From positions 7,378,868 to 7,442,867 of the forward strand of contig OX393577.1 of the NCBI GenBank assembly GCA_947652605.1: 64,000 nucleotides of DNA, written 5' to 3'. Numbering within the stretch: the stretch's first letter is position 1; the number at the start of each line of letters is the position of its first letter. Shown here in pieces: positions 1 to 12,800 of the stretch. This DNA is from Elmis aenea (lineage: Eukaryota > Arthropoda > Insecta > Coleoptera > Elmidae). Made by a program: the position numbers and the translations under genes. Under the pieces are notes generated by a model. It was not told where the DNA came from. It made no database searches and worked only from the letters and a program-made list of their open reading frames with translations.

Positions 1-337
1 TAACTTACTGGCAACCTTTAAGCAAATTTAATATGGAAAACGCGGGGAGGGGCAAAAACAATCAATGCCATAAAAACGATATCGCGAAAGTTTATTTTAC
101 CTATGTGGGCCGATTTTGGAGAAATTGCCCGGTCAGTTTTATGCACCCAGTCCGCCCCTGCCTGAGCCTGTATCTATGTTTTTGTTTTTGTGTTAGTGTC
201 CAAGTTTCTGAACTGTACTATTAAAAAGCCAACCGATTTTAACGTTAAGAAATTTGCGAGATTAACATCAAAGAATCATGATTGTAATTTTGGAACTCGA
301 TCTTAGTAACGTACAGTTAATTTAGTATGATAAAATA
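1..337. other. Upstream non-coding DNA
   Basis: AT-rich sequence with no recognisable gene. The short open frame at 33-224 has no family resemblance. Confidence 0.6.
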
Positions 338-823
338 CAGGGTGTCCCATCAGGTATCCCTTCGCTAATTTTTGTTTAGGACCTAAATAAAAGGGTTTTA
401 GAATTTTTTTTTATTTTTGTCTCCATATTTAAAATAAGAAAGTTGATGTGCAAATAAAATGACAAATGAATTTTCTGACACATTCAAGCCTCCGTAAAAA
501 AGTGTCTGGATAATGTCACAAAATATTTGAGTGTGATTTCAAATAAGCAAGTTATAAGAAAAATTAAAAACCTGATTTTTTGTTGTTTATCAATAGCGCA
601 AAAACTATTAATTTTTTAAAGATTTCGTTTCATAGAACAGTTGCGCTTAAAGATCATATTGACTCATTCTACCAACTCTGTTTCTCTTACCGGTTACGAG
701 ATCCCTATGCTGTTCACAATAACTGGAACACATAATTTTTTTTTAATTAAAAACGTTTTATTTAGGTCTCAAACATTAGACACATGCAAAAATTGGCGAA
801 GGCATACCTTGTGGGACACCCTG
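338..823. mobile_element. TA-flanked TIR element, CAGGGTGTCCCA ends
   Basis: A 486-bp element starting CAGGGTGTCCCATCA and ending TGTGGGACACCCTG, with TA on both sides (336-337 and 824-825). The arms match as imperfect inverted repeats for more than 80 bp, including AGGTAT(C/G)CCTTCG(C/T)C/TAATTTTTG and a GACCTAAATAAAA block. TA targets and these ends fit the IS630/Tc1/mariner superfamily. The interior codes for nothing recognisable, so it is non-autonomous. Confidence 0.8.
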
Positions 824-3800
824 TACAACACCAGTAAATTATCTACGAAATCCCTAGAGAAAAACCATTTATAAATATATAAAAGGTATTTTACTTTTCG
901 ACGGGGCACTATTGTTATCTAGGTATATAAGAAAAATACTATATTGCTTAAATGGAACAAAAGTTAGCTATTTGGGAGTGTTTTAAACAAGATATTGTTT
1001 TATTTAAAAATTACATGGCTTGCGTGATATAACGAAAAAACCGAAATTGACCATAATTTACTGGTTACTAACACACAAAAATGCCAAAATATGCATTTTT
1101 GCTACATTTTGTTAGCTATAAAATGGTGATAGTCAAATTCTTATCGTGGAAGATATTTAGCTTAATTTTTTTAATCGCAATATTAGTTGGCGATGACTTA
1201 GACATACCTAAAGATTATTTTTTTCTCTTTACAATGATATAAAATTTTATTTTCAAAAATAAGCGAAATAACTAAAAAATTGCAAAACTAAGATAAAACC
1301 CAAAGATTTCCATGGAAAAAATAATAACAGACTTCCATAGTTTAATTTCGACTTTTGCTAGGCAATCATGTAGCTCTTTAAAATTTCTCTGCTACATTTT
1401 CACAAAAGCTCTAAAGTCACATCTCCAACTGTTCCTTCAATTCTGTCTTGCAGAAACGATTGTTTTAGGTAAATGTATATTTATTTTTAAATAAATTACT
1501 TTAATAATTCAAAAGTTAATGATTAAATTGCAAAAGATTCACAAATCTAGTTGTCCGGAAATCTCAAAAACAGATGTGCATTGACAGCAGATCACTTTAT
1601 GAAACTACAACCCCTTATTCTAATTTCTGTTTGCTTATTATTATATCACAAACTTGTGTCTCTTTTAAAACAGTAATTTATATTCTTATTAGGTTTATAA
1701 AAGTCTTATAGAATTTTAATCGAGTTGTTTTTATTGGTCTTTAATTTCTTGAATTTTTTAAAATTCGTATGGATCAAAATTCAAATACGTTTAGTAGTAG
1801 TTTAATCTTGCCACTCAAAAAATATTAAGACCCTTATTTTAATAACCAGGTTCAATTAGTCTATTAGAATAGAACAATTTTAAATACGTCAGAATTAAGA
1901 TGGTATAGCATGAAACTATGAGCCATTGGACGGTTGATGATAATATCTAACAATAATAATAAGAAATCTTTATTTAGCTTTTTTTTAGCTAATTTTACGA
2001 CATATTAATCCTGTTTATATGTATTTGTATGTTGCTTGTATGTTACTAGTAAAACAAGATTCATTTATTATCCACTCAAGAGATATTGTAAATAATTCAG
2101 GGGTTAAACACAAATTTAATAACAAGTTGTCTTACCTTATTTCAGAAGATTTTGTGTTCTGATGTAGCAACGGATTCTGCAGCTTTCCTAATTTTTTGCA
2201 CTTTTATATATTGTAAGGTCCTAACTTTTGAGTGTATTGTTGCTTCCCAATGTAACTATTATTTTATTTGTATTGCATTTCATTTCTTTGGTTTTCATTT
2301 CTCGGTTATTTTTTATGGTTTCCTTTTTTGTTATTAGGAATGGTCTATTATCCTTACATTAGTTCAATGGCAAGAATTGTGTACATTTCGCCTTCTACCA
2401 CTAACTGGGAACCCTTTTTTATTGCATGTAGTGCAAAGATAAAATGAGCGGTGTATTGATGTGTAAAACGATTTACTATATGGTTATCAAAAGTTAGAAT
2501 TTGACTGAACCCATATTGTTCATCCTTGTATATTCCACAAGTTGTTTAGACCTGGTTGTCCACCTGGAAAAAAAAATTAAATGAGAAATATTTGTTGTAA
2601 AATATTTTGTTGTTAAGAAGCAAAAATTGTTACAATGAAATGGCGTATGAAATAAAAAGGTATACAAAATTCAAACTATGTCTTATTGCAAATTTATGTT
2701 AACAAAGTGGTGAATATTATTGCATATTAATTTCTTGAATTTCTAGCTGTTTAAATATTTTAAATCATTTTACAATGTAGTACTCAGAATTCTGCATCAT
2801 GTATACATATTTATGGACACTTAATTTTTTTCCATAATTTGCAACCTGACGTTATGCAGTTGTGGTGTTTATTAAAATTAAAAATCTTACACCAACTTCT
2901 AAAAAAAAACTTAATGCAAGAAATCAAATAAAATGTCATCTGCTTATAATTAGCAATGAAAAAGTTGCAACATTAAATTTGATCCACATCAGCTTTGTCA
3001 CAGTCAATTTTAATTAGCTGCACAATTTTTTGCTCATCCACGACTATTTTAAATTGATGACATATTAATTAACTAACCTTTAACACAACATTTTTTCCAA
3101 ATGATGTATCGGACATAACTATAAAAGCTATATCTGTGTAACATCTAAATTGTGCAAAAACACTGCAAGCCATAAAAAAGCAATTTCCCACGTTAGCAAG
3201 GCAATCTAATTAGTATTATCATGGTCAATTTTAAAACAATCTGCGGTTAGTTCACAAGTTAATATTGTAAATTATTACAACATTTTCTTGAAAGATGTTT
3301 TACACTCATGTAAATTAAGTTGTAAGTGATATTGTTTGTACGTACATGTACAATATATTTAAAACAATGATATTCGCACTACCTAAAAACAGTGACACAA
3401 CTCAAAAATTATTTTTTAATAGTTCTGAAAACCCTAAGTGAAATTGTTAATCTTAATAGAGTCACTGAATGCCTATTTAATAAACCTTATAATATAATAT
3501 TAATGAAACCCTAAAATAAAAATCTAATTGCAATAGCTCCTTTAAATATCAAGGAAATATAATCAGAATTAGCCTTTTCCTCTAAGCTATAAATTTATAT
3601 TTTTTTAGCTGTGATAGTATTTTTTAGGGGTGCGAAGAAATTTGCGTTTTCACGTTAGTATCTACTATCTAGAGCTGTTAACGTGTGTAAGAATTTTTAA
3701 TTTTATGTTGAGCATAGTCATCAAAACGCCTTAAAACTGAGCTTGAAGATTTCCCAAGTTGTTGCAAAAACATTTTAAATAATTCTTTTATTTTTCGAAA

Positions 3801-4545
3801 TAATCGCCTTTTTTATGAAGCCTAAAATTCCGAATTTAACTTTTTATGATTCTTAAGTATTTTTTCTTTAATGAACGTGAATTTTTTAAAAATGACTGTT
3901 TTAAACACTACATGGTTTAATAAACTCTCCAAGAAAAGGCTTTTGAAGAACAAAATCATTGTAATTACATTTTAACGCTAACAAAATAATTTGTGCATGT
4001 TTTTTGTTTGGCATAAATATCAAACATAAATACCTATTCCTATTTTTTTTTAAACGTTAAAAGGAAAAACAGTTAAGTAGCCTAACTGTGAATTTCTATT
4101 AGTTTTAAATTATTCCAATTTCAAACACATGTCAATATAAAAGTTATACCAGCATATTTTATTTGTTGAAAATCGTAAAAAACTGATTAAAATTTATTCG
4201 CATGTATGTATGTTTAAAACTATTTATGTAAATAACCTTTTATTTTTTTTTCAAAACAACAACGACAAAACAAAATTGCTACAAGAGTTAGGGGAGACCA
4301 ATCTTAATACACACTAAGATCTTGTGACACACTTGAACTGTTCAGGCCAAACTTACAAAAAAAAGCATGTAGGTACCTATATGCTTAAACATAGTTTTAA
4401 AATTTATTACTATACCCACATAACGAGTCGTAAAAATCGCAGAAAATAGTAATGCTACACTACAAACACTGAAGAAACATAATGATCATCCTAAAATTTT
4501 TTACATAATCTCAAAGTTGGAAGATGGTGTGTTTGTTATTGCAAC
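824..4545. other. Upstream non-coding DNA, nothing recognised
   Basis: About 3.7 kb of very AT-rich sequence without a supported gene or clear repeat boundary. Open frames at 1312-1494 and 2152-2337 are low-complexity and unrecognised. A short GGGGAGACC motif near 4291 recalls the ends of the repeat at 32421 but is too short to call. Confidence 0.5.
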
Positions 4546-4964
4546 CAGGGGTTTGGAGCGGAGCTCGGAGCTGGGGCACGGAGCAGTGGAGCAATGGGTT
4601 TTTGCCCGGAGCAGGAGCGGAGCCCGGAGCAAATAATTTAAATTGCTCCACTGCTCCAGTTTATTATGGACAATTTAAAAAAAAAACTACTTTTTTTCCT
4701 TTTTTTTCAACATTTGAAGATCAATAATTTGTTTTTTTAAACATTTATTTAACTTCGCTTGTTTGCTAGGGTCAATTCTTGTTTTTTTTTACCAAATTTT
4801 ACATATCCGATAAAATTAAAACTTTGTTTATAAAAACAATTTTTTTAAATCAAATTTTTCTTTTCTTTTAATGTTAATAATATTTGGAGCATGGAGCGGA
4901 GCTGGAGCAGGCATTTTGATGCCGGAGCGGAGCAATTAAAAAACTGGACTGCTCCAAACCCCTG
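4546..4964 (+). mobile_element. Non-autonomous hAT element, GGAGC-rich family, copy 1
   Basis: A 419-bp element beginning CAGGGGTTTGGAGCGGAGC and ending GCTCCAAACCCCTG. It is flanked by a perfect 8-bp target duplication ATTGCAAC (4538-4545 and 4965-4972). CAG...CTG ends and 8-bp duplications are hallmarks of hAT transposons. Both ends are dense with GGAGC/GCTCC pentamers, which look like subterminal transposase-binding repeats. The 67-codon frame at 4524-4727 is the GGAGC array read in frame and is not a gene. Confidence 0.9.
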
Positions 4965-6489
4965 ATTGCAACATTATAATAACATAAATTAATTGAATAA
5001 GTAGAGAATTATAATAATTATTAAAACTGTTGATCATAGGTGGCTTGGACAGTACCTAGGTACTTCTTATTTGTAATTATTTTTTATATAAAACTGAAAT
5101 GTTTTTGAATAATTTGTTACTACTTTTTTGAATACTACTAAATGATGTAGATTTAACAGTAGCATATTTTATGCAAAAATTTGCTTTTTATATATTTGCT
5201 GCTTTGACTTTAAAAATTAATAAACGAATTGCTGTAAATAATCTTAGTCTATAATGGTTTAGTGAGAGCGTCAAACGACATACCAACAGCCCCAGTATTC
5301 GTATAAAAAGGTGGAAAAATATATTTTTTTAAATCATAATTTTTTTTTATATTTAAATATTAGAAATAACTGAGATAGCATTAGGTATATAAAAGAAAAC
5401 AAACTCATTGAGCCATTAAAATTTCAAAAAAGTGCATGCCCTTTTTGAGAAAAATATAATTATTATTTTGAAAATGTCTTTACTTTTTAATTATTTCGTA
5501 ATTTAATGATTTACAAAAACATCTTACCATAAACTATTATAGACCCTGACTTGGTATGCCTTTATATCCCGGGTGATTCAGTTTGACTGTCGCACCCCTA
5601 TAACGGTGACAAATTCTCTATTAAGTGACGTGCATTTGTTATCTCTACCATGACGTATGTCAAATCCGCGATAGGCAAATGTTTTTTTTTTTCTTTTTTA
5701 ATTACATTGTATAGGTACATGTACAGAATTTAATTCTGTATTCGAACATGTATCAAAAAAGTATGCATACATAAGAAAATTTTTGAGAAAAATCAGTTCA
5801 AAGTTCATTCAAATTATAACAAACAGTTTATTTAACAGAACAAAAAACGATCAAATCTTAAAAATTATACTATAACTATCAATGGAAATGTATTAAAAAA
5901 TAATGTTTAATAAAAATAAAAACAAATAATAAATGTTGACATAAAAATTAGAATTTTATGTATTGAAGCAGTTACAATTACAGGACAACTGTGTTTGGAA
6001 GCAGGGGGGCGGTCACTTTCAATATATTAAAGTCTTAATTAGTTTTTGTTCATAAGATTAGACGAATTTGTTTTGTTATTTTGGCTCGTAAATAATCAAA
6101 CGCAACCCAATATGACAACTTTTTGACTCGCCATGTACAACTATAGCTGCGTACTCAAGATTTGAGTAAAAAAAATCTTACTACTTATGTATTTACTAAT
6201 AATACCTATATTTATCAATAAAAAAATTTGTAATAATTAACACATTAATAAATTATACAAAGTTAAACATAGCATACCACTTAATATGTTACTATACTTA
6301 TATTGATTTATTAATATTTATGAAATACTTTCCCCATTCTATCTTTTTTTATTATTTATATTTATTGATATTATTATATACTTATTATATTTTAAAAAGA
6401 CCGCACATAATAGATACCTATTAATATTTTTCGTTATTAATATAGGGTGAGTATTTTAAAACTTCCATATATACTTCTTCTCTATACTA
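4965..6489. other. Upstream non-coding DNA
   Basis: AT-rich, no gene seen. A more complex patch at about 5570-5700 (CCCGGGTGATTCAGTTTGACTG onward) may be an old repeat end but no partner end was found. Confidence 0.45.
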
Positions 6490-7317
6490 CAGGATGTTTC
6501 AAAAAATGTCCCACGAACAACTCATTAACAAAAAAAAATTAATTTCCAATAAATAATTTAAGACTGTTGTATAACAAAAGTATGAAACTAGACTTAATTC
6601 AAGTTGTAACAGCTGATTGTAAGTAATATTAGCAGCTAAAAAAATATTGTAAAATAAATTGTTTGATTAAATAAATAACGAAACAATGATAAAGTCGGAA
6701 TCTGCAGTAATGTAGTTTATTGTATTTTTTGTCTTATGTTCAAATATTTGTAATGTTTATCACAACAACAAATTACAAAACCTTCGTAACTTGTACCAAA
6801 TGAGTATTAAAAGGTTTTACACCTTGTTTTGTTCTTGTTTAGCCTACTATAATTTTGTTTAAAAAAAAAAACTAAAAAAACCTCCGTAACTTGCGTATTA
6901 TTGAAAATAAATACATCAACCCTTATATATTTGGAATGACAAAAAAATAAGGAATTTAAATAAGTCATAACCAACTATGGGTTCTTTAAAAAAAAATACA
7001 ACTTTATGTCACAACTCAAATTTGTTTATTTTTTTTTGAAAAATTGACTACGCCACTGCATTTATATTAAAAAAGTGCCTGTAGAACGTCAAAATTATTT
7101 TTGTTTATTTTCATAAACAAGCGAGATACAGTCATAAAACAAAAAGTCGAAAAATCGAGTGATCGGCGATAACTCGAAAACAAAAGACGATAACCAATTT
7201 TAATTTTCACCATTAAGTTTTTCTCGAAAAAAGAGATCGAGTATGCGCGGTCCGTTTTTTGATACCTCTTATAGTTACCGAGATGCCCTATGAAGACATC
7301 GAAATTTGCCCACCCTG
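6490..7317. mobile_element. Possible TA-flanked IS630/mariner-type remnant
   Basis: Begins TA|CAGGATGTTTCAAAAAATG and ends GCCCACCCTG|TA, each next to TA. Outside the first eight or so bases the two ends do not match each other, so these may be single ends of two different elements. The right end (7150-7317) has the pattern 'atagttaccgagatgccc', which recurs in other TA-flanked elements of this window. Confidence 0.4.
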
Positions 7318-7839
7318 TACAAACACAGTATTTTTTTAAATAATAAATGTGTAATATCTAAAATAATGAACAAAAAACGTGAACTATTTGTAAGCGTTGT
7401 CAAATAGGAAGGTTTTCAACGAAGTCAATTTGGGTAATTGAACTCATATGACGTGTGGCGTCGCTCATCAATCTTCATAAGATTAATGTTCAAAACTAAA
7501 GCAACGAGTAGATCGCGCATCTGACAATGTTTCATCAAGTTCGAAAGCGTGTCATGTTCCAGCGTAGGCGCCAAGTGGCAGTTAAGGCAACTATCGGTAG
7601 GTGAGCAATGGATTGGGTACTCCCCCCACTCGCTGTTAGCAGCAATAAGCTACAATTGTCGTTTATATCGCGGAAGTTAGCTTGTTGGGTGGTAAATTGG
7701 CTTTCATGCGGTAACTGCTATACAAAACGATTTCTATTATAAAACTGTAAATTACAGTTGATATCTAATTAAATTATCAGCAGTTCGCTTTGTACAATTT
7801 CGTCGGATTTAAATTGTAAAATAGAAAGGGAAATATACA
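7318..7839. other. Proximal upstream region of mirr
   Basis: Transition from AT-rich DNA to the GC-rich leader. From about 7440 the sequence is less AT-biased and appears unique, so it could contain proximal regulatory sites. No specific site can be named. Confidence 0.4.
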
Positions 7840-8620
7840 ATTAACGCTGTCCCGGAATAGGCGTTACAACAAGGTAACCGAAGTGATATGTGTAACAAAG
7901 CCGCTGACCGGCTCGTGTCTGAAGGTGAGAACAGCGGTTAGACACGGGGATGATGTCTGCACGCGGTCGATCCATCACGAGGACGGGATTGGGCGAGACG
8001 TGAAGGCGGGGCGAGGCGGTACCGTCGGCGCGCTCTTCAATCCGCCGCCGGCTCGCCCTGAAGAGGGGAAAAATGCACTGCAGGAGGGGATCAGAAAAAG
8101 AAGTAGGGCGCAATTTTTAGTGGTGGTGGATCAATCGGTCCGCCGAGGGGAGGCCACAAAAATGTATCTCAGAAAGAGCAGCACCGTCCCCGGAGGAAAG
8201 CTGCCCCGCCACTCGCGACGATTTTTTACGGATCGCCGCGACTACTGCGCTTGTGTTGTGTGATCGCGACAATTTGTCGCCGTTAAAAGAATTCCGTGAC
8301 ATCAGTAGTCGCGTTCTGTCAGTGGCAAAAACAGGGTTTGTTGGAGACGCTCTGACCGCAGCAGGTCCCCCCTTCCACTACCCCACTCCGCTCCACCCAC
8401 TGGGCAGACCTTGCAAAAATCAGAGTCGGCAGAAAGAAGCACTCGGGTCGACCGCAATTATCACCTGGTGCGCTTGTAATAGATTACGCTACCGTATTTT
8501 TACACGGCAGTCGTGTCGGTCACGTGGTGGACATGCGGCGTGTGTAGTGTAAAGTGCGTGCTGGAAGCCATGCTTCCTCTGGCGACGACTCAGTGAGTGC
8601 AGCAGCGACTGGGGCACACC
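7840..8620 (+). promoter_or_regulatory. GC/CpG-rich promoter and 5' leader candidate of mirr
   Basis: This block is much richer in G, C and CpG than the AT-rich DNA on both sides (for example around 7950-8060, 8150-8240 and 8560-8700) and ends at the proposed start codon. No convincing TATA box is visible and the start site cannot be placed. Several short open frames occur on both strands (7841-8113 -, 7883-8263 +, 8253-8552 +). None resembles a known protein and they are best explained by high GC lowering the stop-codon frequency. Several upstream ATGs would act as uORFs if transcription starts near 7850. Confidence 0.6.
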
Positions 8621-8659
8621 ATGTCCCAGTTTGGCTTCCGAGCATCGCCGAATACCCAG
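8621..8659 (+). CDS. mirr: mirror-like Iroquois homeobox gene, coding exon 1 (13 codons)
   Basis: Proposed first coding exon of the Iroquois transcription factor, reading MSQFGFRASPNTQ. The ATG has A at -3 (CACACCATG), and an in-frame TGA lies upstream at 8594-8596, so this is the first in-frame methionine. The exon stops at CAG|GTACTT, an acceptable but not strong donor, in phase 0. That matches the phase-0 acceptor of the next exon 28 kb downstream. A short N-terminus with a QFG(Y/F) motif is known from other Iroquois proteins, where a tiny first exon followed by a long intron is also common. The exon sits at the 3' edge of a GC-rich block that looks like a promoter and leader. The splice to 36734 is inferred from phase and family knowledge; no transcript was seen. 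An alternative first exon remains possible. Confidence 0.75.
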
Positions 8660-9177
8660 GTACTTACCCGGCCCTGCGCGCTTCGCTCAGGCTTAGAGCC
8701 CCCACGCGGCCTCTTAAAACCACCCTGTATGGTCGTGTGTAAATCACCCGTCTTGTGTCTCTCTTAATACCCAAAATATACTGCCGCAACCCTTTGTAAG
8801 CCATTTAAACCACTTTATACTAGATGTAGTACAACTTTGCTTTTTGTTTTCACATGTTCACGTAAAATGTACGCTACTAACATGAAAACCCTCAAGTTCA
8901 CATTATTCATTAGCCTTACATAAGCCAAACAGCGTTTGTTTTATATCATGCACATAAAAATTTATAATGTTTAATAAAGTTGTTTAAATGGTCAAACAAA
9001 TAAAAAGTATAAAAAATTTGCCAATCAGTGACGACAATATTTAGTATTTTGCATAATTATATTTTATGTTGCCAATCACCTCATAATTTTCCAATAATTT
9101 TATCTCAATTTTTTAATAAGTTATTTCTGTGGTAACACCAGAAGTTGATATAATATCACTTTTGTTCTTACATTATA

Positions 9178-9894
9178 CAGTGTGTCCAAAAGGAAAGGAT
9201 TATGCTATATATCTCAGTAAATATCCACTTTAGGGAAAAATGTTTTGTATAAAAGTTGTTTGGTACTAGTTTTTTTTTTTGAATAACAAAAGCGCAATGA
9301 AAAACATTGAATTTTTTTAAATGGCAAGGTACCCCTATATTATACTCATTTGATAGAGAATTTTTTTCTCTTTTCAATGATGCAAAACTTTAGTACCCTT
9401 ACAAACAACTTTTTGAGAAAAACACAAAAATTATTTTAATTGATTAGTATATATTTCCAACAAAAACATCATAAGAACTAAATTTTTTTGACGAAATCTA
9501 CAATAATTGTTCAAGCTGTGAACCATTTACAGCTTGGCAATGATAAACTCGGTTTTTAAACCCGTTTATAACATTCCCAACCATTTCAGGTGTAATTTTT
9601 CTAACACGATCTTTTAAATTTTCGATATTTATTCTCCGGCCTCTTGGCATAAACCTAATTTTTAAGTTGACCCCATCATTGAAAAGAGAAAAAAATCCTC
9701 TATGAAATGAGCATAATATAGGGGTACCTTGCTATTTAAAAAAATTCGATTGTTTTTCATTGCGCATTTGTTATTCGAAAAAATTTTCTTATGATGGAAA
9801 ACTAAGTACCAAACAACTTTTATTTAAAACATTTTTCCCTAAAGTGGATATTTACTGAGATATATAGCATATTCTATTCCTTTTGGACACACTG
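9178..9894 (-). mobile_element. TA-flanked palindromic-arm element (CAGTGTGTCCAAAAGG family), copy 1
   Basis: A 717-bp element with ends CAGTGTGTCCAAAAGG and CCTTTTGGACACACTG between TA dinucleotides (9176-9177 and 9895-9896). Arms of roughly 200 bp are inverted repeats, including GATATATAGCAT and the AACAACTTTTAT/ATAAAAGTTGTT blocks. The centre carries a minus-strand remnant of a transposase C-terminus at 9498-9674. Related copies lie at 29319-31130 and 57766-58513. Confidence 0.88.
9498..9674 (-). pseudogene. Transposase C-terminal remnant (IS630/Tc1/mariner superfamily)
   Basis: A 58-codon reading frame ending in a stop, with no upstream start, reads GVNLKIRFMPRGRRINIENL then KDRVRKITPEMVGNVINGFK then NRVYHCQAVNGSQLEQLL. 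The pattern ENLK-(D/E)R(V/I)-x-ITPEM-x-NV-(9-10)-C-x-A-NG(S/G)-QLEQLL is the conserved tail of insect DDE transposases of the IS630/Tc1/mariner group, usually seen as NGGHFEHLL. The catalytic core is absent, so this is an internally deleted fossil. The + strand copy at 58022-58165 is homologous over 44 codons and differs at several positions. Confidence 0.75.
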
Positions 9895-12800
9895 TAGGTA
9901 TATGTACCTACCTAATAAGTAACATATCATATTTTTCCTACCTGCCTTTTTACAGATTAAAACATATCAATATTTGTCAGTACCAATTTCGACTTATCAA
10001 ATTGCTCCAATTTATGAAAACCTCTTTTAAAAAGACATATCGTGAAAACAAAAATTTTTTGGACATATCAACTTCTGCTATAACACCACAGATTTGGTAT
10101 TACAATGTTTCATTAAAATGCACAGACTAATTTTTTCCTGCAGTTATGAACATGTTTAAAAAAAATGTATTTCGACAATAATTGAAATTATATCTAGCAT
10201 TGGGGCGTCACATGACGTAACAAAACTTCAGGGCGCCGAAAGTTGTGCGACATAGTATAGTAAAAGTAGTTGAGTTTTTTTACGTACTATATCATATTTT
10301 ATGGTTCCTCACAGAAAAATAAAACTAAAAAAGTTTGGCTCGATTAATTTTTAATAGGGCCCTCATTTGTATAATTGCCTCATTTGTAAATACTGTCATG
10401 TAACTACGCTTTTTCATCTTCGTTATATCGTGTAGTAAATAAAAATTAAAGTACGTTTGTACGACAACTGAAAAAACGTACGAAAAGTCGGCTTATGTAA
10501 GCGCGCCCCCAAACAAATGAATGTCAAATGTGTCTTTAATAACCATAGTAACAAATTTAGAGTGTTATCCTCGCTCACAAAAACATATGGTCAAAATTAA
10601 TTAGACAAACAAAAGTGTACAGCTGCGATGTTCGCGTTACAAGTCGACTTTTGTTGTGTTAATCGTATTTTAAAATGAAAGCATTTCCTGTGATCTGAAC
10701 TCGATAGCCCGCTTGACAGTTTTCGTTCATTAAAACCCATTTACAAGTTCATTTACCACTGTGCAAGCACATTTAAGGAAATATTTAAACCGCTTTAATT
10801 TAATTTAAACCTTAATTTTTATACCAGTCATTAAAAACGCATTTTTTTTTTAACCGATGTTTTTTATTTTATGTCAATATTGTTTTCGGGTTATTTAAGT
10901 TACTATTTTCATAACTAAAACTCCATGTGTGTAATATTCGATTTAGGTAACTGTACAGTCATGAAAAACACACTTTTCGCTGTTAATATTGTGTTTCATT
11001 ACCGAATTTCCATTTAGTTTGTTTTATTCAAGTTAACCTCAAGTTTGAACCTCAAAAACCATTAAAATAATCTTGATTGCCATAAAAAAACTTCGGTAAG
11101 TGAATATTAGAATATAATCGCTTGTATCTTTTGTATGTAAACTGTTTTTATGGAACTTCCTATGTTTGAAGGTTTCTACTAATACAGAACAAACAGACCA
11201 TGTCGTCATCCACGTTCGCGTTTAAAAAAAATTCAAATGCGAACCGCTCGACCAAAATTAAAACGACTTCTTCAAAACCCTTTCATTTTAATCGTTTGGA
11301 AAGTTCAAACCTTCAAGCAAACGTAGGTACTTGGGATTTTAGCAGCAAAATTTAAAACTGAATTGTAAGTTTAAGACCCTGTTGAAGAATTCCTTTTAAG
11401 GAGCACATATCAGACGTGTTTTGTTTTTTACAGTCGTTTGTTTCCATGTACCTAACTATTATTAATATTCCCAATATCATAAACTGCGAAGTACTACACT
11501 AATTAAACATTTATTTTTTAAATAACCTTGCTTAAAAACGTATCACATATTTGCTGCAATATTACTAAATGGCGTATGCGGTTTTTTCTTTGCAAAAGTA
11601 GCGGTGTTTGATTAAACTTAGTAGATATATACGAACTGACAGCACTTTATTGCTCATATATCGGTACCGTTCAAGTATAAAAAACCTATTACCGCCGTTT
11701 AATTATACAAAATGTAGAATATGCGATATACAACAAAATAAAAAATGTTTTTACCTACTTCATTTTGCGATATCTATTAATTAGTAACAATGAACAATGG
11801 TTCGCGTAATGGCTATTTGAATTGTTGGTTGTCGTGATAAGAGTTGAGGAAAATAGTAATTAAAGAAGTGCAATAAGTGCTGTTATTATTCTTACAATTT
11901 TGCATGAGGTATTGTGTACCTTTGTGGTCATAACTAACGTTGTTTATTTTATGTTAAGTAATAACTTCAACGGTACACAATTTTCCACTTCTTCGTCTAT
12001 TTACACTGACATCTCATAATTTGTATATTTTTGTTGTTTGTATAATACATGTAAATATTTGTTCGCTAGCGAGTGTGTTGTCGGTGCAGAATCTATTTGT
12101 ATTCTTAACAACCGTTCCAGTATAACAGCTTTTTTGACACATAGATTCGGAAATTTTCTACTTGTCGAAATTTAGTAACATCCTTAATAATTTGCATGAT
12201 GACGTTTTTACAAATTGTACCGTGCGTCAATCGTACATTTTAAAGTTAAATATTTGGCTGAAACGTGACAAGTTTTATATTTACATTAAAATGAAAAAGT
12301 AAAATCTGCATTCATGTTTATAATATACGGGCACATATCGGTATATATTATTGAGATTAAAGAAAAATTTGTACAAAAGCAACATTAAGGAAAAAAAGCA
12401 TCTAAAATGCAATAAATTTCACAGTTAATTCTTGTGTAGTCACTGAAGAAGTTATGGAGATTTTTTTCCAATATTTGTATACAATTATGTACTCCCATGC
12501 TCAAAGCACTCTAAGCATAAGCCATAGGAAATATAAAATGAAAAATGTTGTTATAATTCATCTACTTATTCTAAAAACGTAAGATTACACAGAAGCAATT
12601 AATTTTTATTCCCCACAATAGTAAAGAAAAATAATATTTGTGTAGGTAAGTGTAAATACCTAATCGAATTTGCACAAACTTGAAACTTCGGTAAAGTAGC
12701 CCAAAAAATTAAATTTTACACGAGGACTGCCAGTTTTAATCAATGTGTACTGATATTAACAAAAATAAATCACTGAGGCATTAAATTTGAAGAGAAATTT

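Noticed and set aside
7841..8742. Overlapping open frames of 61-126 codons on both strands in the GC-rich block
   Set aside because: No family resemblance, mutual overlap in several frames, and high GC explains the lack of stops. The region fits better as promoter and 5' leader.
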